A stretch of 5,564 bases of DNA from an uncultured Methylobacillus sp. (lineage in GTDB: Bacteria > Pseudomonadota > Gammaproteobacteria > Burkholderiales > Methylophilaceae). The position numbers and the translations under genes were made by a program. Shown piece by piece: positions 1 through 5,564 of this stretch. The stretch is from positions 1 to 5,564 of the forward strand of contig CAMLDO010000068.1 in assembly GCA_946478865.1 (NCBI GenBank). The letters are read 5' to 3'. The notes below the pieces were generated by a model, which saw nothing but the letters and a program-made list of their open reading frames with translations, ran no database searches and was not told the DNA's origin. Numbering within the stretch: position 1 is the first letter of the stretch; every line of letters starts with the position of its first letter.

Positions 1-2
1 GC

Positions 3-2153
3 AGCGACCACCTCAAGCAAGCTTCCCTGGTGCTGGAAGGCATCACCTGCGCCGCCTGCATCTGGCTCAACGAGCGCCATCTGAAACAGATTCCCGGCGT
101 GCACGAGGTCAGCGTCAATTACGCCTCGCATCGCGCCCGGGTGAGTTGGGACGAATCCCAGGTCAAGCTTTCTACCATCCTCGCCGAGATCCGCAAGCTC
201 GGCTACCAGGCGCACCCGTTCAATGCGCAGCAGCAGGAAGAGCGCCGTCAGGAACGGCGCAAGGCCGATATCCGCCGCCTTGCCGTGGCCGGCATTTCCT
301 CGGGGCAGGTGATGATGCTCGCGGTCGCACTCTACGCCGGGGCAGTGCAAGGTATGGAGTACGCGACGGAGCAGTTGCTGCGCTGGTTCAGCCTGCTGCT
401 CACCGCGCCCACCATCCTCTATTCGGCGCTGCCGTTCTACAACTCGGCGTGGCGCGCGCTCAAGCAGCGCCAGGTCAACATGGATACTCCCATTACTCTC
501 GGCGTACTGGCCGGCTTCTTCGGCAGCGTCTGGGCAACCGTACAGGGCCAGGGCGTGGTGTATTACGACACCATCACCATGCTGGTGTTTTTCCTGCTCG
601 GCGCGCGCTTCCTCGAGCGCAACGCACGCGAAAAATCGGTCGAGGCAGCCGAAAATCTGCTGCGGCTCATGCCTGCCATGGCGACGCGCGTCGATGCCGC
701 GCAGCAGCATGAACTGGTGCCCGTGCACGATCTCGTTGTGGGCGATCTCATCCTGGCCAAGCCGGGCGAAACCATTGCCGCGGACGGCATCGTGGCGGAA
801 GGCGAGAGCAGTGCCGACGAATCGCTGTTGACCGGCGAGAGTCGCCCTTTGCCCAAGGGGCCGGGAGATCAGGTATTCGCCGGCAGCATTAACTACGAAA
901 GTCCGCTGCTGATCCGCGTGAGCGGCGTCGGCGAGCAGACCGTACTGGCCGGTATCGCCCGTTTGCTGGACCGCGCACAAGCGCAAAAACCGCGTTTGGC
1001 GCAAGTAGCGGATAGGCTCGCCAGCTGGTTCACCTACATCCTGCTCGCGCTGGTCGCCCTTGTCGGTTGGTACTGGTGGCGCATCGATCCGGCCAAGGCC
1101 TTCGAGATCATGCTGGCGGTACTGGTCATCAGCTGTCCCTGTGCACTGTCGCTGGCCGCTCCTGCGGCCTTTGCCGCTGCCGGATCACATCTGGTCAAGC
1201 GCGGCGTGCTGCTTACGCGCGGGCATGCGCTCGAAACTCTGGCGCGCGCGACGCATTTCGTTTTCGACAAAACCGGGACGCTGACCTTGGGCAAGCCCAT
1301 GCTGCAACGTACGATCGCGCTGGGTGGGCGCTCCGCGGACGATTGCCTGCTGCTTGCCGCCAGCCTGGAACAGGCATCCGAACATCCGCTGGCGCAAAGC
1401 TTCCTGAAAGCCGTCGAAGGGCGTGCGCTGCCGGCAGTTGCCAATAGCGAAAACATTCCCGGAAAAGGCGTGGCCGGCATGATCGACGGCACGCGTTATC
1501 TGCTCGGCAATTCCGGCGTCAATCCCGCCTTGGCGGAAAAGTGCCTGCTGGATGGCAGCGAGACGATACCCGGTGCTACCGTTGTTTGGCTCAGCGATAG
1601 CGAGCATGTACTGGCGGCTTTCGTGCTGGCCGATACGCTGCGCCCGCATGCCGTCGAGATGATCGCTTCGCTGCGCAAACGCGGCGTACGCGTTTCCATT
1701 CTGAGCGGCGATGCGGCAGCGGCGGTGGCGCATCATGCTTCCGTGCTCGGCGTCGACGATTGGCAGGCCGATCTGGGTCCCGAACAGAAACTGGCCGCTC
1801 TGGAAAAAATGCAGGACAGCGGCGAGGTGGTGGCGATGGTGGGCGATGGCATCAACGATGCGCCGGTACTGGCAGGCGCCCAGGTTTCCATTGCGATGGG
1901 CAGCGGCACGCAGATGGCCCGCACCAGCGGCGACATCGTGCTGCTCACGGAAAACCTGCTCGAAATCGACCATGCTGTGGCAACCAGCCGTTTCGGCATG
2001 AGCGTCATCAAGCAGAATTTCGGCTGGGCGCTCGGCTACAACCTGATCGCGATCCCGTTTGCCGCTACGGGCTTTATTTCACCCTGGCTGGCGGCGCTGG
2101 GAATGTCGGTGAGTTCGCTGGTGGTAGTGCTGAATGCGTTGCGGTTGCGGTGA
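3..2153 (+). CDS. ccoI: Copper-translocating P1B-type ATPase, CcoI/FixI type (5' partial)
   Basis: This is an inner-membrane P-type ATPase that moves copper out of the cytoplasm; CcoI/FixI members supply copper for cbb3 cytochrome oxidase assembly. The frame is open to the left edge (upstream residues SDHLKQASLV), so the GTG at 30 is an internal Val. Numbering from that codon, the HMA-like domain has GITCAAC (4-10). Membrane segments fall near 86-107, 117-136, 155-172, 178-194, 333-350, 358-382 and 662-704. Also present are TGES (268-271), the metal-site CPC (369-371), the phosphorylation loop DKTGT (413-417), HP (452-453) and GDGINDAP (605-612). Y670/N671 and M692/S696 match the copper ligands of the last helices. 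About 716 residues are visible; the family is about 800, so roughly the first 80, normally a cysteine-rich metal-binding segment, lie outside. CPCALSLAAP resembles CcoI (usually SLATP) more than CopA (GLATP). A generic CopA-like exporter is the alternative. Confidence 0.9.
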   Translation, partial: SDHLKQASLVLEGITCAACIWLNERHLKQIPGVHEVSVNYASHRARVSWDESQVKLSTILAEIRKLGYQAHPFNAQQQEERRQERRKADIRRLAVAGISSGQVMMLAVALYAGAVQGMEYATEQLLRWFSLLLTAPTILYSALPFYNSAWRALKQRQVNMDTPITLGVLAGFFGSVWATVQGQGVVYYDTITMLVFFLLGARFLERNAREKSVEAAENLLRLMPAMATRVDAAQQHELVPVHDLVVGDLILAKPGETIAADGIVAEGESSADESLLTGESRPLPKGPGDQVFAGSINYESPLLIRVSGVGEQTVLAGIARLLDRAQAQKPRLAQVADRLASWFTYILLALVALVGWYWWRIDPAKAFEIMLAVLVISCPCALSLAAPAAFAAAGSHLVKRGVLLTRGHALETLARATHFVFDKTGTLTLGKPMLQRTIALGGRSADDCLLLAASLEQASEHPLAQSFLKAVEGRALPAVANSENIPGKGVAGMIDGTRYLLGNSGVNPALAEKCLLDGSETIPGATVVWLSDSEHVLAAFVLADTLRPHAVEMIASLRKRGVRVSILSGDAAAAVAHHASVLGVDDWQADLGPEQKLAALEKMQDSGEVVAMVGDGINDAPVLAGAQVSIAMGSGTQMARTSGDIVLLTENLLEIDHAVATSRFGMSVIKQNFGWALGYNLIAIPFAATGFISPWLAALGMSVSSLVVVLNALRLR

Positions 2154-2154
2154 A

Positions 2155-2194
2155 TATCCCCTCTCCCCTTGCGGGATAGGGCCAGGGTGAGGGG
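2155..2194. repeat. REP-like G/C-rich palindromic intergenic element
   Basis: The element starts one base after the ccoI stop codon. It has three related arms: CCCTCTCCC (2159-2167), GGGATAGGG (2173-2181) and GGGTGAGGG (2185-2193). The first arm can pair with either of the others, TATCCC with GGGATA or CCCCTC with GAGGGG, so two mutually exclusive hairpins are possible. From memory, this CCCTCTCCC...GGG-AGGG-CC-GGGTGAGGG layout recurs as a dispersed repeat in many proteobacterial genomes, usually just after genes. I infer it is one copy of such a family. Its role, for example protecting the mRNA 3' end or aiding termination, cannot be read from sequence. Confidence 0.65.
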
Positions 2195-2203
2195 TAAATA
2201 AAG

Positions 2204-2227
2204 AAGCCGGTGTTGTGCCGGCTTTTT
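2204..2227 (+). terminator. Rho-independent terminator after ccoI, possibly bidirectional
   Basis: A perfect 7-bp stem, AAGCCGG (2204-2210) and CCGGCTT (2218-2224), encloses a 7-base loop and runs into five Ts (2223-2227). It sits 50 bp past the ccoI stop and would end that transcript. On the minus strand the same stem is followed by CTTTATTT, a weaker U-rich tail. It could therefore also stop the leftward glyS-gmhB-plsC-ygjP transcript, whose last stop codon lies about 117 bp before it. No better terminator is visible for that operon. Confidence 0.85.
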
Positions 2228-2253
2228 ACATTCGTAGAGTGGAAGTTTGGTTA

Positions 2254-2300
2254 GTCGGGCCTCGCCCCGACACGTGAGTTACTTTACGTTTGCTTGCCCA
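2254..2300. repeat. Hairpin plus half of a probable dispersed intergenic repeat
   Basis: GTCGGG (2254-2259) and CCCGAC (2266-2271) form a perfect 6-bp stem with a 6-base loop. GAGTTACTTTACGTTTGCTTGCCCA follows in 2276-2300. From memory, many proteobacteria carry intergenic repeats made of a GTCGGG...CCCGAC hairpin, then GAGTTACTTT-CTTTGCTT, then the complementary AAAG-AAAGTAACC arm. Here the complementary arm is absent: after 2300 the sequence changes to TCGGTTCTTG and no GTAAC follows. I therefore read it as a truncated or decayed copy. The hairpin is certain; the family assignment is not. The rest of the gap, 2301-2343, shows nothing I can identify. Confidence 0.45.
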
Positions 2301-2343
2301 TCGGTTCTTGCCATATGGAAGTGGATGCTCTATCCCCTTTGGC

Positions 2344-3090
2344 TTAGATCAGATGCAACTCCGCCGAAATCGCCTTCAAGTCCCGCTTGGCGACCTCATA
2401 TTCCGGACATAGCTTCTTTACCCAAGCCCAGAACTTCGGGCTGTGGTTCATTTCCTTTAAATGCGCCAGTTCGTGCGCGACGACGTAGTGGATGATGTGC
2501 GGCGGCGCCTGGATGAGGCGCCAGTTGAGGCGGATTTCGCCGCGTGAATTGCAGCTGCCCCAGCGCGTGCGGGCGCTGGAAAGATAGAGTGGCGGGGTAG
2601 GCACGCCGAGCTTGGCGGCGAGCAGTTCGATGCGACGGGAAAAATCCGGACGACACTGTTTGGCGAACCATTGCGCTACCTTGCGCTGCACCGCGGCACT
2701 GTCTTCGGGATGGGGCAGCGCGACATGCAGGCGTGTTCCGTCGAACTCCACGGCGCGGCTGCGGCTGTCCTGGCGCAGGGCGAGGCGAATGTCCTGGCCG
2801 AGATAGCGTAGAACGGCGCCATCCTGCCATTCCATTGCCACCGGCCGCTCCAGCCATTTGGCGAGCTTATCGACGATCCAGTCGGCTTTGTCGCGCAGCA
2901 GGGCTTCTACTGTATGCGCAGAAACGCGGCGCGGAATATGCACGGTGAGGCCGTGACGGTCGATCTTGAGGCCTACGGTCCGCCGGCGCGCGCTGACTTT
3001 GAGCAGGTAGGGGATGGTCTGGCCGTCGGCGAGCTTGAGCTGCCGCTGGCTCACAGCGATTTCAATCGCGGCATTTCTGCCTCGATCCAC
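2344..3090 (-). CDS. YgjP-like M48-family zinc metallopeptidase (DUF45)
   Basis: This is a soluble cytoplasmic protein of the YgjP/DUF45 (PF01863) family, related to WrpP/SprT-like zinc metalloproteins. Some members are annotated as UTP pyrophosphatase, and the true substrate is not established. The N-terminal half (about 14-125) is rich in beta strands, with RRRTVGLKID at 35-44. The C-terminal half has the conserved TRWGSC (175-180) and RLNWRL (187-192). The zinc site is HELAH (206-210) with a third ligand H216 in NHSPKFW. At up to 248 residues the length is normal for the family. The start is uncertain. The GTG at 3090 has an AGG about 7 bases upstream but overlaps plsC by 40 bp. The GTG at 3054 overlaps the plsC stop by 4 bp (GTGA), would give 236 residues and still keeps the whole domain, but lacks a clear ribosome-binding site. 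It is the last gene of the leftward operon. Confidence 0.88.
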   Translation of the reverse strand: MDRGRNAAIEIAVSQRQLKLADGQTIPYLLKVSARRRTVGLKIDRHGLTVHIPRRVSAHTVEALLRDKADWIVDKLAKWLERPVAMEWQDGAVLRYLGQDIRLALRQDSRSRAVEFDGTRLHVALPHPEDSAAVQRKVAQWFAKQCRPDFSRRIELLAAKLGVPTPPLYLSSARTRWGSCNSRGEIRLNWRLIQAPPHIIHYVVAHELAHLKEMNHSPKFWAWVKKLCPEYEVAKRDLKAISAELHLI

Positions 3091-3761
3091 TCCTCGACCT
3101 GCTTGTTGAGGTCGTCGGTTTTGAGTCCGGTCGCATCGATAGGCTTGCCGATACTCACGGTAATGGTGCCGGGCTGCTTGAGCAGGTCATTCTTGCGCCA
3201 GAATTCGCCCGCATTGTGCGCGACCGGGACGACGGTGGCGCTCGTATGCGTTGCGAGCCATGCGCCGCCGATATGGTATTTGCCGCGTTCTCCGGGAGCG
3301 ATGCGGGTACCTTCGGGGAAGATCACCACCCACAGGCCACGCTGGAGGCGATTTTTGCCTTGGCTGACCAGTTGTTTCAGCGCTTCACGCCCGGCGGAGC
3401 GGTCAATAGCGATGGCGGAGAGTGCTGCCAGTGCCCAGCCGAAGAACGGAATCCACAGCAGCTCGCGTTTCAATACCCAGATTTGCGGGGGGAAGATGGT
3501 CTGGAAGGCGATGGTCTCCCAGGCAGACTGGTGCTTGGACAAGACGACGCAAGGGCTATCCGGAATGTTTTCCCGGCCAATGACGCGATAGCTCAGGCCG
3601 CAGGTGATGCGCAGCCACCACATGACGAAATGCGCCCAGCCGCCGACGATGCGGGAGCGCGTGACAGAGGGCAGCGGGATCAGCAGCAGTGCGAGCAGAG
3701 CGAAGGGTGGAATCGTCACCCACATGCCGAGATTGAAGACCAGCGAACGGAAGCGTGTCAT
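3051..3761 (-). CDS. plsC: 1-acyl-sn-glycerol-3-phosphate acyltransferase (PlsC/LPLAT family)
   Basis: PlsC-family enzymes transfer an acyl chain to lysophosphatidic acid, making phosphatidic acid for membrane phospholipids at the inner face of the cytoplasmic membrane. A hydrophobic segment at about 9-30 should act as a membrane anchor. Motif I is KHQSAWE (76-82), giving HX4E rather than the textbook HX4D. Motif II lies in the IPFFGWAL region (104-111) ending at DR (120-121). Motif III is FPEGTR (148-153) and motif IV VPVAHNAG (178-185). At 236 residues the protein is full length. The ATG at 3761 is well fixed because an in-frame TAA lies four codons upstream. No Shine-Dalgarno-like sequence precedes it, so translation may depend on ribosomes finishing gmhB 32 bp upstream. 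Its 3' end overlaps the metallopeptidase gene. The acyl acceptor could be another lysolipid, since the family is broad. Confidence 0.9.
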   Translation of the reverse strand: MTRFRSLVFNLGMWVTIPPFALLALLLIPLPSVTRSRIVGGWAHFVMWWLRITCGLSYRVIGRENIPDSPCVVLSKHQSAWETIAFQTIFPPQIWVLKRELLWIPFFGWALAALSAIAIDRSAGREALKQLVSQGKNRLQRGLWVVIFPEGTRIAPGERGKYHIGGAWLATHTSATVVPVAHNAGEFWRKNDLLKQPGTITVSIGKPIDATGLKTDDLNKQVEEWIEAEMPRLKSL

Positions 3762-3793
3762 GCGGAAAGATTACGCGGCAGGAAATACAGAGC

Positions 3794-4351
3794 TCAAACG
3801 ATGCCCCAGGGCGTGCGTTCGTTAATGATGCGTTGCGCGGCTTCGGCCAGATCGGCGCAAATCCATGTGTTTTCCGGCAGATTGCCGGCCTCCAGGGTTT
3901 TTTCGCCCTTGCCGGTGCGCACCAGAATAGGCTGGGCGCCAACTACCACGCTCGCCTGCAGGTCGCGCAGCGAATCGCCCACGCTGGGCACGCCGCGCAG
4001 GTCTTCGCTGAAGCGTCGGGCGATTTCTTCCAGCATGCCGGCCTTGGGTTTGCGGCAGCTGCAATGATCGTCCGCTGCGTGCGGGCAGTAGAACAGCGCA
4101 TCTATGCGGCCGCCGAATTGCCCCAGTGCGCGGTGCATCTTGTCGTGAATCGCGTTGAGCGTCGCCATGTCGAACAGCCCGCGGCTGATGCCGGACTGGT
4201 TGGTCGCCAGCGCAATGCGGAAGCCCGCCTGATTCAGCTGGGCGATGGCTTCCAGGCTGCCGGGAATGGGCTTCCATTCGTCCGGGTTCTTGATGAACTG
4301 GGCGCTGTCGTAGTTGATGACGCCGTCTCGGTCGAGGATGACGAGTTTCAT
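3794..4351 (-). CDS. gmhB: D-glycero-beta-D-manno-heptose-1,7-bisphosphate 7-phosphatase
   Basis: This is a cytoplasmic HAD-superfamily phosphatase that removes the 7-phosphate from heptose bisphosphate on the way to ADP-heptose, used for the LPS inner core. HAD motif I is DRDGVIN (7-13), with D7 as nucleophile and D9 as acid/base. Motif II is ATNQSG (49-54). The zinc-binding loop typical of GmhB and histidinol-phosphatase relatives is C89-x-H91-x5-C97-x-C99, followed by RKPKAGM (100-106), which contributes the conserved lysine. Motif IV is GDSLRD (125-130). The length of 185 residues is normal. The ATG at 4351 is the natural start because motif I begins six codons in. It follows the glyS stop by 16 bp, with only a distant AAGG as a possible ribosome-binding site. 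The heptose anomer handled (beta for LPS, alpha for S-layer glycans) is inferred from the Gram-negative context. Confidence 0.92.
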   Translation of the reverse strand: MKLVILDRDGVINYDSAQFIKNPDEWKPIPGSLEAIAQLNQAGFRIALATNQSGISRGLFDMATLNAIHDKMHRALGQFGGRIDALFYCPHAADDHCSCRKPKAGMLEEIARRFSEDLRGVPSVGDSLRDLQASVVVGAQPILVRTGKGEKTLEAGNLPENTWICADLAEAAQRIINERTPWGIV

Positions 4352-4367
4352 AGCGCGAGTGTACGCC

Positions 4368-5564
4368 TTATGCCGCCAGACGGGACAGGTCCGCCACGCG
4401 GTTCATTGCCTGATGCAGCGTCGCGAGCAGGCCGAGGCGATTGGCGCGCAAGGCGGGGTCATCGGCGTTGACCATCACGTTGTCGAAGAAGTCGTCCACC
4501 GGCGCCTTGAGCACAGCCAGCGCCTGCAGCGAAGCGGTGTAGTCGCCGTTTTCGAACGCCGCGTTCGCATTGGGGACAGCGGTTGTCAGTGCCTGGTTGA
4601 GTGCGGCTTCGGCGGGTTCCTTGAGCAGCGCGGCATCGACCTTGGCCTCGACCGTACCTTCGGCCTTCTTGAGGATATTGCCGACGCGCTTGTTCGCTGC
4701 CGCAAGGCTTTCGGCTTCCGGCAGCTTGGAGAATGCGCGCACGGCTTCCAGGCGTTGAGCGATGTCTGCCAGTACTTGCGGACGCAGTGCAATAACAGCG
4801 TCTACTTCCTGCGGCGTGTAGCCTTGCTCGCGCAAGTTGCCGGCGAGGCGTTCGAAGATGAAGTCGGTGAGCTGCGCCGTCGGATTCTCGATCTTGTCAC
4901 CAAAGGCAGCGGCAGCCTGTTGCAGCAGGCCGTCCAGCGACAGAGACAGCTGCTTGTCGATGAGGATGCGGATCACGCCCAGCGCATGGCGGCGCAGCGC
5001 GAACGGGTCCTTGTCGCCGGTCGGTACCTGGCCGATGCCGAACAGGCCGACCAGCGTTTCCAGCTTGTCGGCAAGCGCCACGGCCACGCCGGTTGCGTTG
5101 CGCGGCAACTCGTCGCCCGCGAAGCGCGGCTTGTAGTGATCCTCGATCGCAGCGGCGATATCAGCGGACAGGCCGTCATGGCGCGCGTAATAACCGCCCA
5201 TGATGCCTTGCAGTTCGGGGAATTCACCCACCATGTCGGTCAGCAGGTCGGTCTTGGCAAGTTGCGCGGCTTGAGCGGCGGAAGTGGCCAGCGCGTCGCC
5301 GTCGATCTGGCGGCCGATCGCTTCGGCGATCTTGCGCACACGCGCCATGCGCTCGCCTTGCGAGCCCAGCTTGTTGTGATACACCACTTTATCCAGGCCT
5401 GCGACGCGCGATTCCAATGTTTTCTTGCGGTCCTGATCGAAGAAGAACTTCGCATCGGCGAGGCGCGGGCGTACTACACGTTCGTTGCCGCCAATCACTG
5501 CGCTCGGATCGACCGGGCGGATGTTGGAAACGATCAGGAACTTGTTGGTGAGCTTGCCGTTGCC
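4368..5564 (-). CDS. glyS: Glycyl-tRNA synthetase beta subunit (5' partial)
   Basis: This is the beta subunit of the bacterial alpha2beta2 glycyl-tRNA synthetase. With GlyQ it charges tRNA-Gly in the cytoplasm, the beta chain mainly binding the tRNA. The frame is open to the right edge, where it begins [14 protein letters not shown]; the GTG at 5498 is an internal Val, not the start. Counting from the edge, 398 residues are visible. Family signatures are [20 protein letters not shown] (26-45), KLGSQGERM (65-73), the HD-like region with [18 protein letters not shown] (110-127), and [16 protein letters not shown] (186-201). A helical C-terminal anticodon-binding (DALR-type) domain covers about the last 130 residues and ends at a TAA. 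Full-length GlyS is roughly 690-720 residues, so about 300 N-terminal residues are missing. glyQ is expected just upstream, beyond the right edge. The gene leads into gmhB with a 16-bp gap, suggesting co-transcription. Confidence 0.96.
   Translation of the reverse strand, partial: GNGKLTNKFLIVSNIRPVDPSAVIGGNERVVRPRLADAKFFFDQDRKKTLESRVAGLDKVVYHNKLGSQGERMARVRKIAEAIGRQIDGDALATSAAQAAQLAKTDLLTDMVGEFPELQGIMGGYYARHDGLSADIAAAIEDHYKPRFAGDELPRNATGVAVALADKLETLVGLFGIGQVPTGDKDPFALRRHALGVIRILIDKQLSLSLDGLLQQAAAAFGDKIENPTAQLTDFIFERLAGNLREQGYTPQEVDAVIALRPQVLADIAQRLEAVRAFSKLPEAESLAAANKRVGNILKKAEGTVEAKVDAALLKEPAEAALNQALTTAVPNANAAFENGDYTASLQALAVLKAPVDDFFDNVMVNADDPALRANRLGLLATLHQAMNRVADLSRLAA

Noticed and set aside
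30..32. GTG at 30 as the true start of the ATPase
   Set aside because: The frame stays open to the left edge with plausible family residues, and starting here would leave out the first strand of the HMA domain and the normal N-terminal segment.
1185..1973. Long 262-codon open frame antisense to the ccoI catalytic domain
   Set aside because: It is fully opposite a well-conserved ATPase region, has no recognisable domain, and has the Arg/His/Gln-rich composition typical of shadow frames in GC-rich DNA.
2154..2343. Small RNA gene, tRNA or CRISPR array in the intergenic region
   Set aside because: There is no tRNA-like cloverleaf, no regularly spaced repeats and no convincing promoter. The inverted repeats are explained by a REP-like element, a terminator and a partial dispersed repeat.
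2247..2495. 82-codon plus-strand open frame beginning in the intergenic region
   Set aside because: Its first part is the translated hairpin repeat and the rest is antisense to the metallopeptidase 3' end. There is no ribosome-binding site or domain.
3216..4067. 283-codon plus-strand open frame across plsC and gmhB
   Set aside because: It spans two clear genes and their spacer on the opposite strand, with low-complexity Arg/Ala-rich sequence and no motif. It is a shadow of the real genes.
5496..5498. GTG at 5498 as the true start of glyS
   Set aside because: The frame continues to the right edge with conserved GlyS sequence (FLIVSN), so this is an internal valine.

Overview
The window reads as a chromosomal segment from a GC-rich Gram-negative proteobacterium. 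It is most likely a betaproteobacterium of the Nitrosomonadales/Gallionellales type, an inference from protein style and from the glyS-gmhB-plsC-metallopeptidase order rather than a database match. A cbb3-oxidase-type copper ATPase suggests microaerobic respiration, and gmhB indicates that the cell makes heptose-containing lipopolysaccharide.

Left part (+ strand, 3-2153): the 3' portion of a CcoI/FixI-type copper-translocating P1B ATPase. Its reading frame runs off the left edge, so the N-terminus is missing. The rest is intact, with every catalytic motif present.

Middle (2154-2343): a 190-bp convergent intergenic region with no gene. It holds, in order, a G/C-rich repeat-type palindrome starting right after the ATPase stop, a strong intrinsic terminator that could work in both directions, and a short hairpin followed by what looks like half of a dispersed intergenic repeat.

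Right part (- strand, 5564 down to 2344): four tightly packed genes transcribed leftward, glyS (5' end missing), gmhB, plsC and a YgjP-type metallopeptidase. The gaps are 16 bp and 32 bp, and the last pair overlaps, so they probably share one transcript. The cluster combines translation (glycyl-tRNA charging), LPS core-heptose synthesis (GmhB), phospholipid synthesis (PlsC) and a zinc metalloprotein of unclear role. This looks like housekeeping and envelope supply rather than one dedicated pathway.

I found no RNA gene, CRISPR array, transposase, phage gene or defence gene, and no sign of an undescribed system. The most unusual content is the repeat-rich intergenic region. The remaining points are small: a PlsC active-site variant, poor ribosome-binding sites in the operon, an ambiguous metallopeptidase start, and no ccoS after the ATPase.
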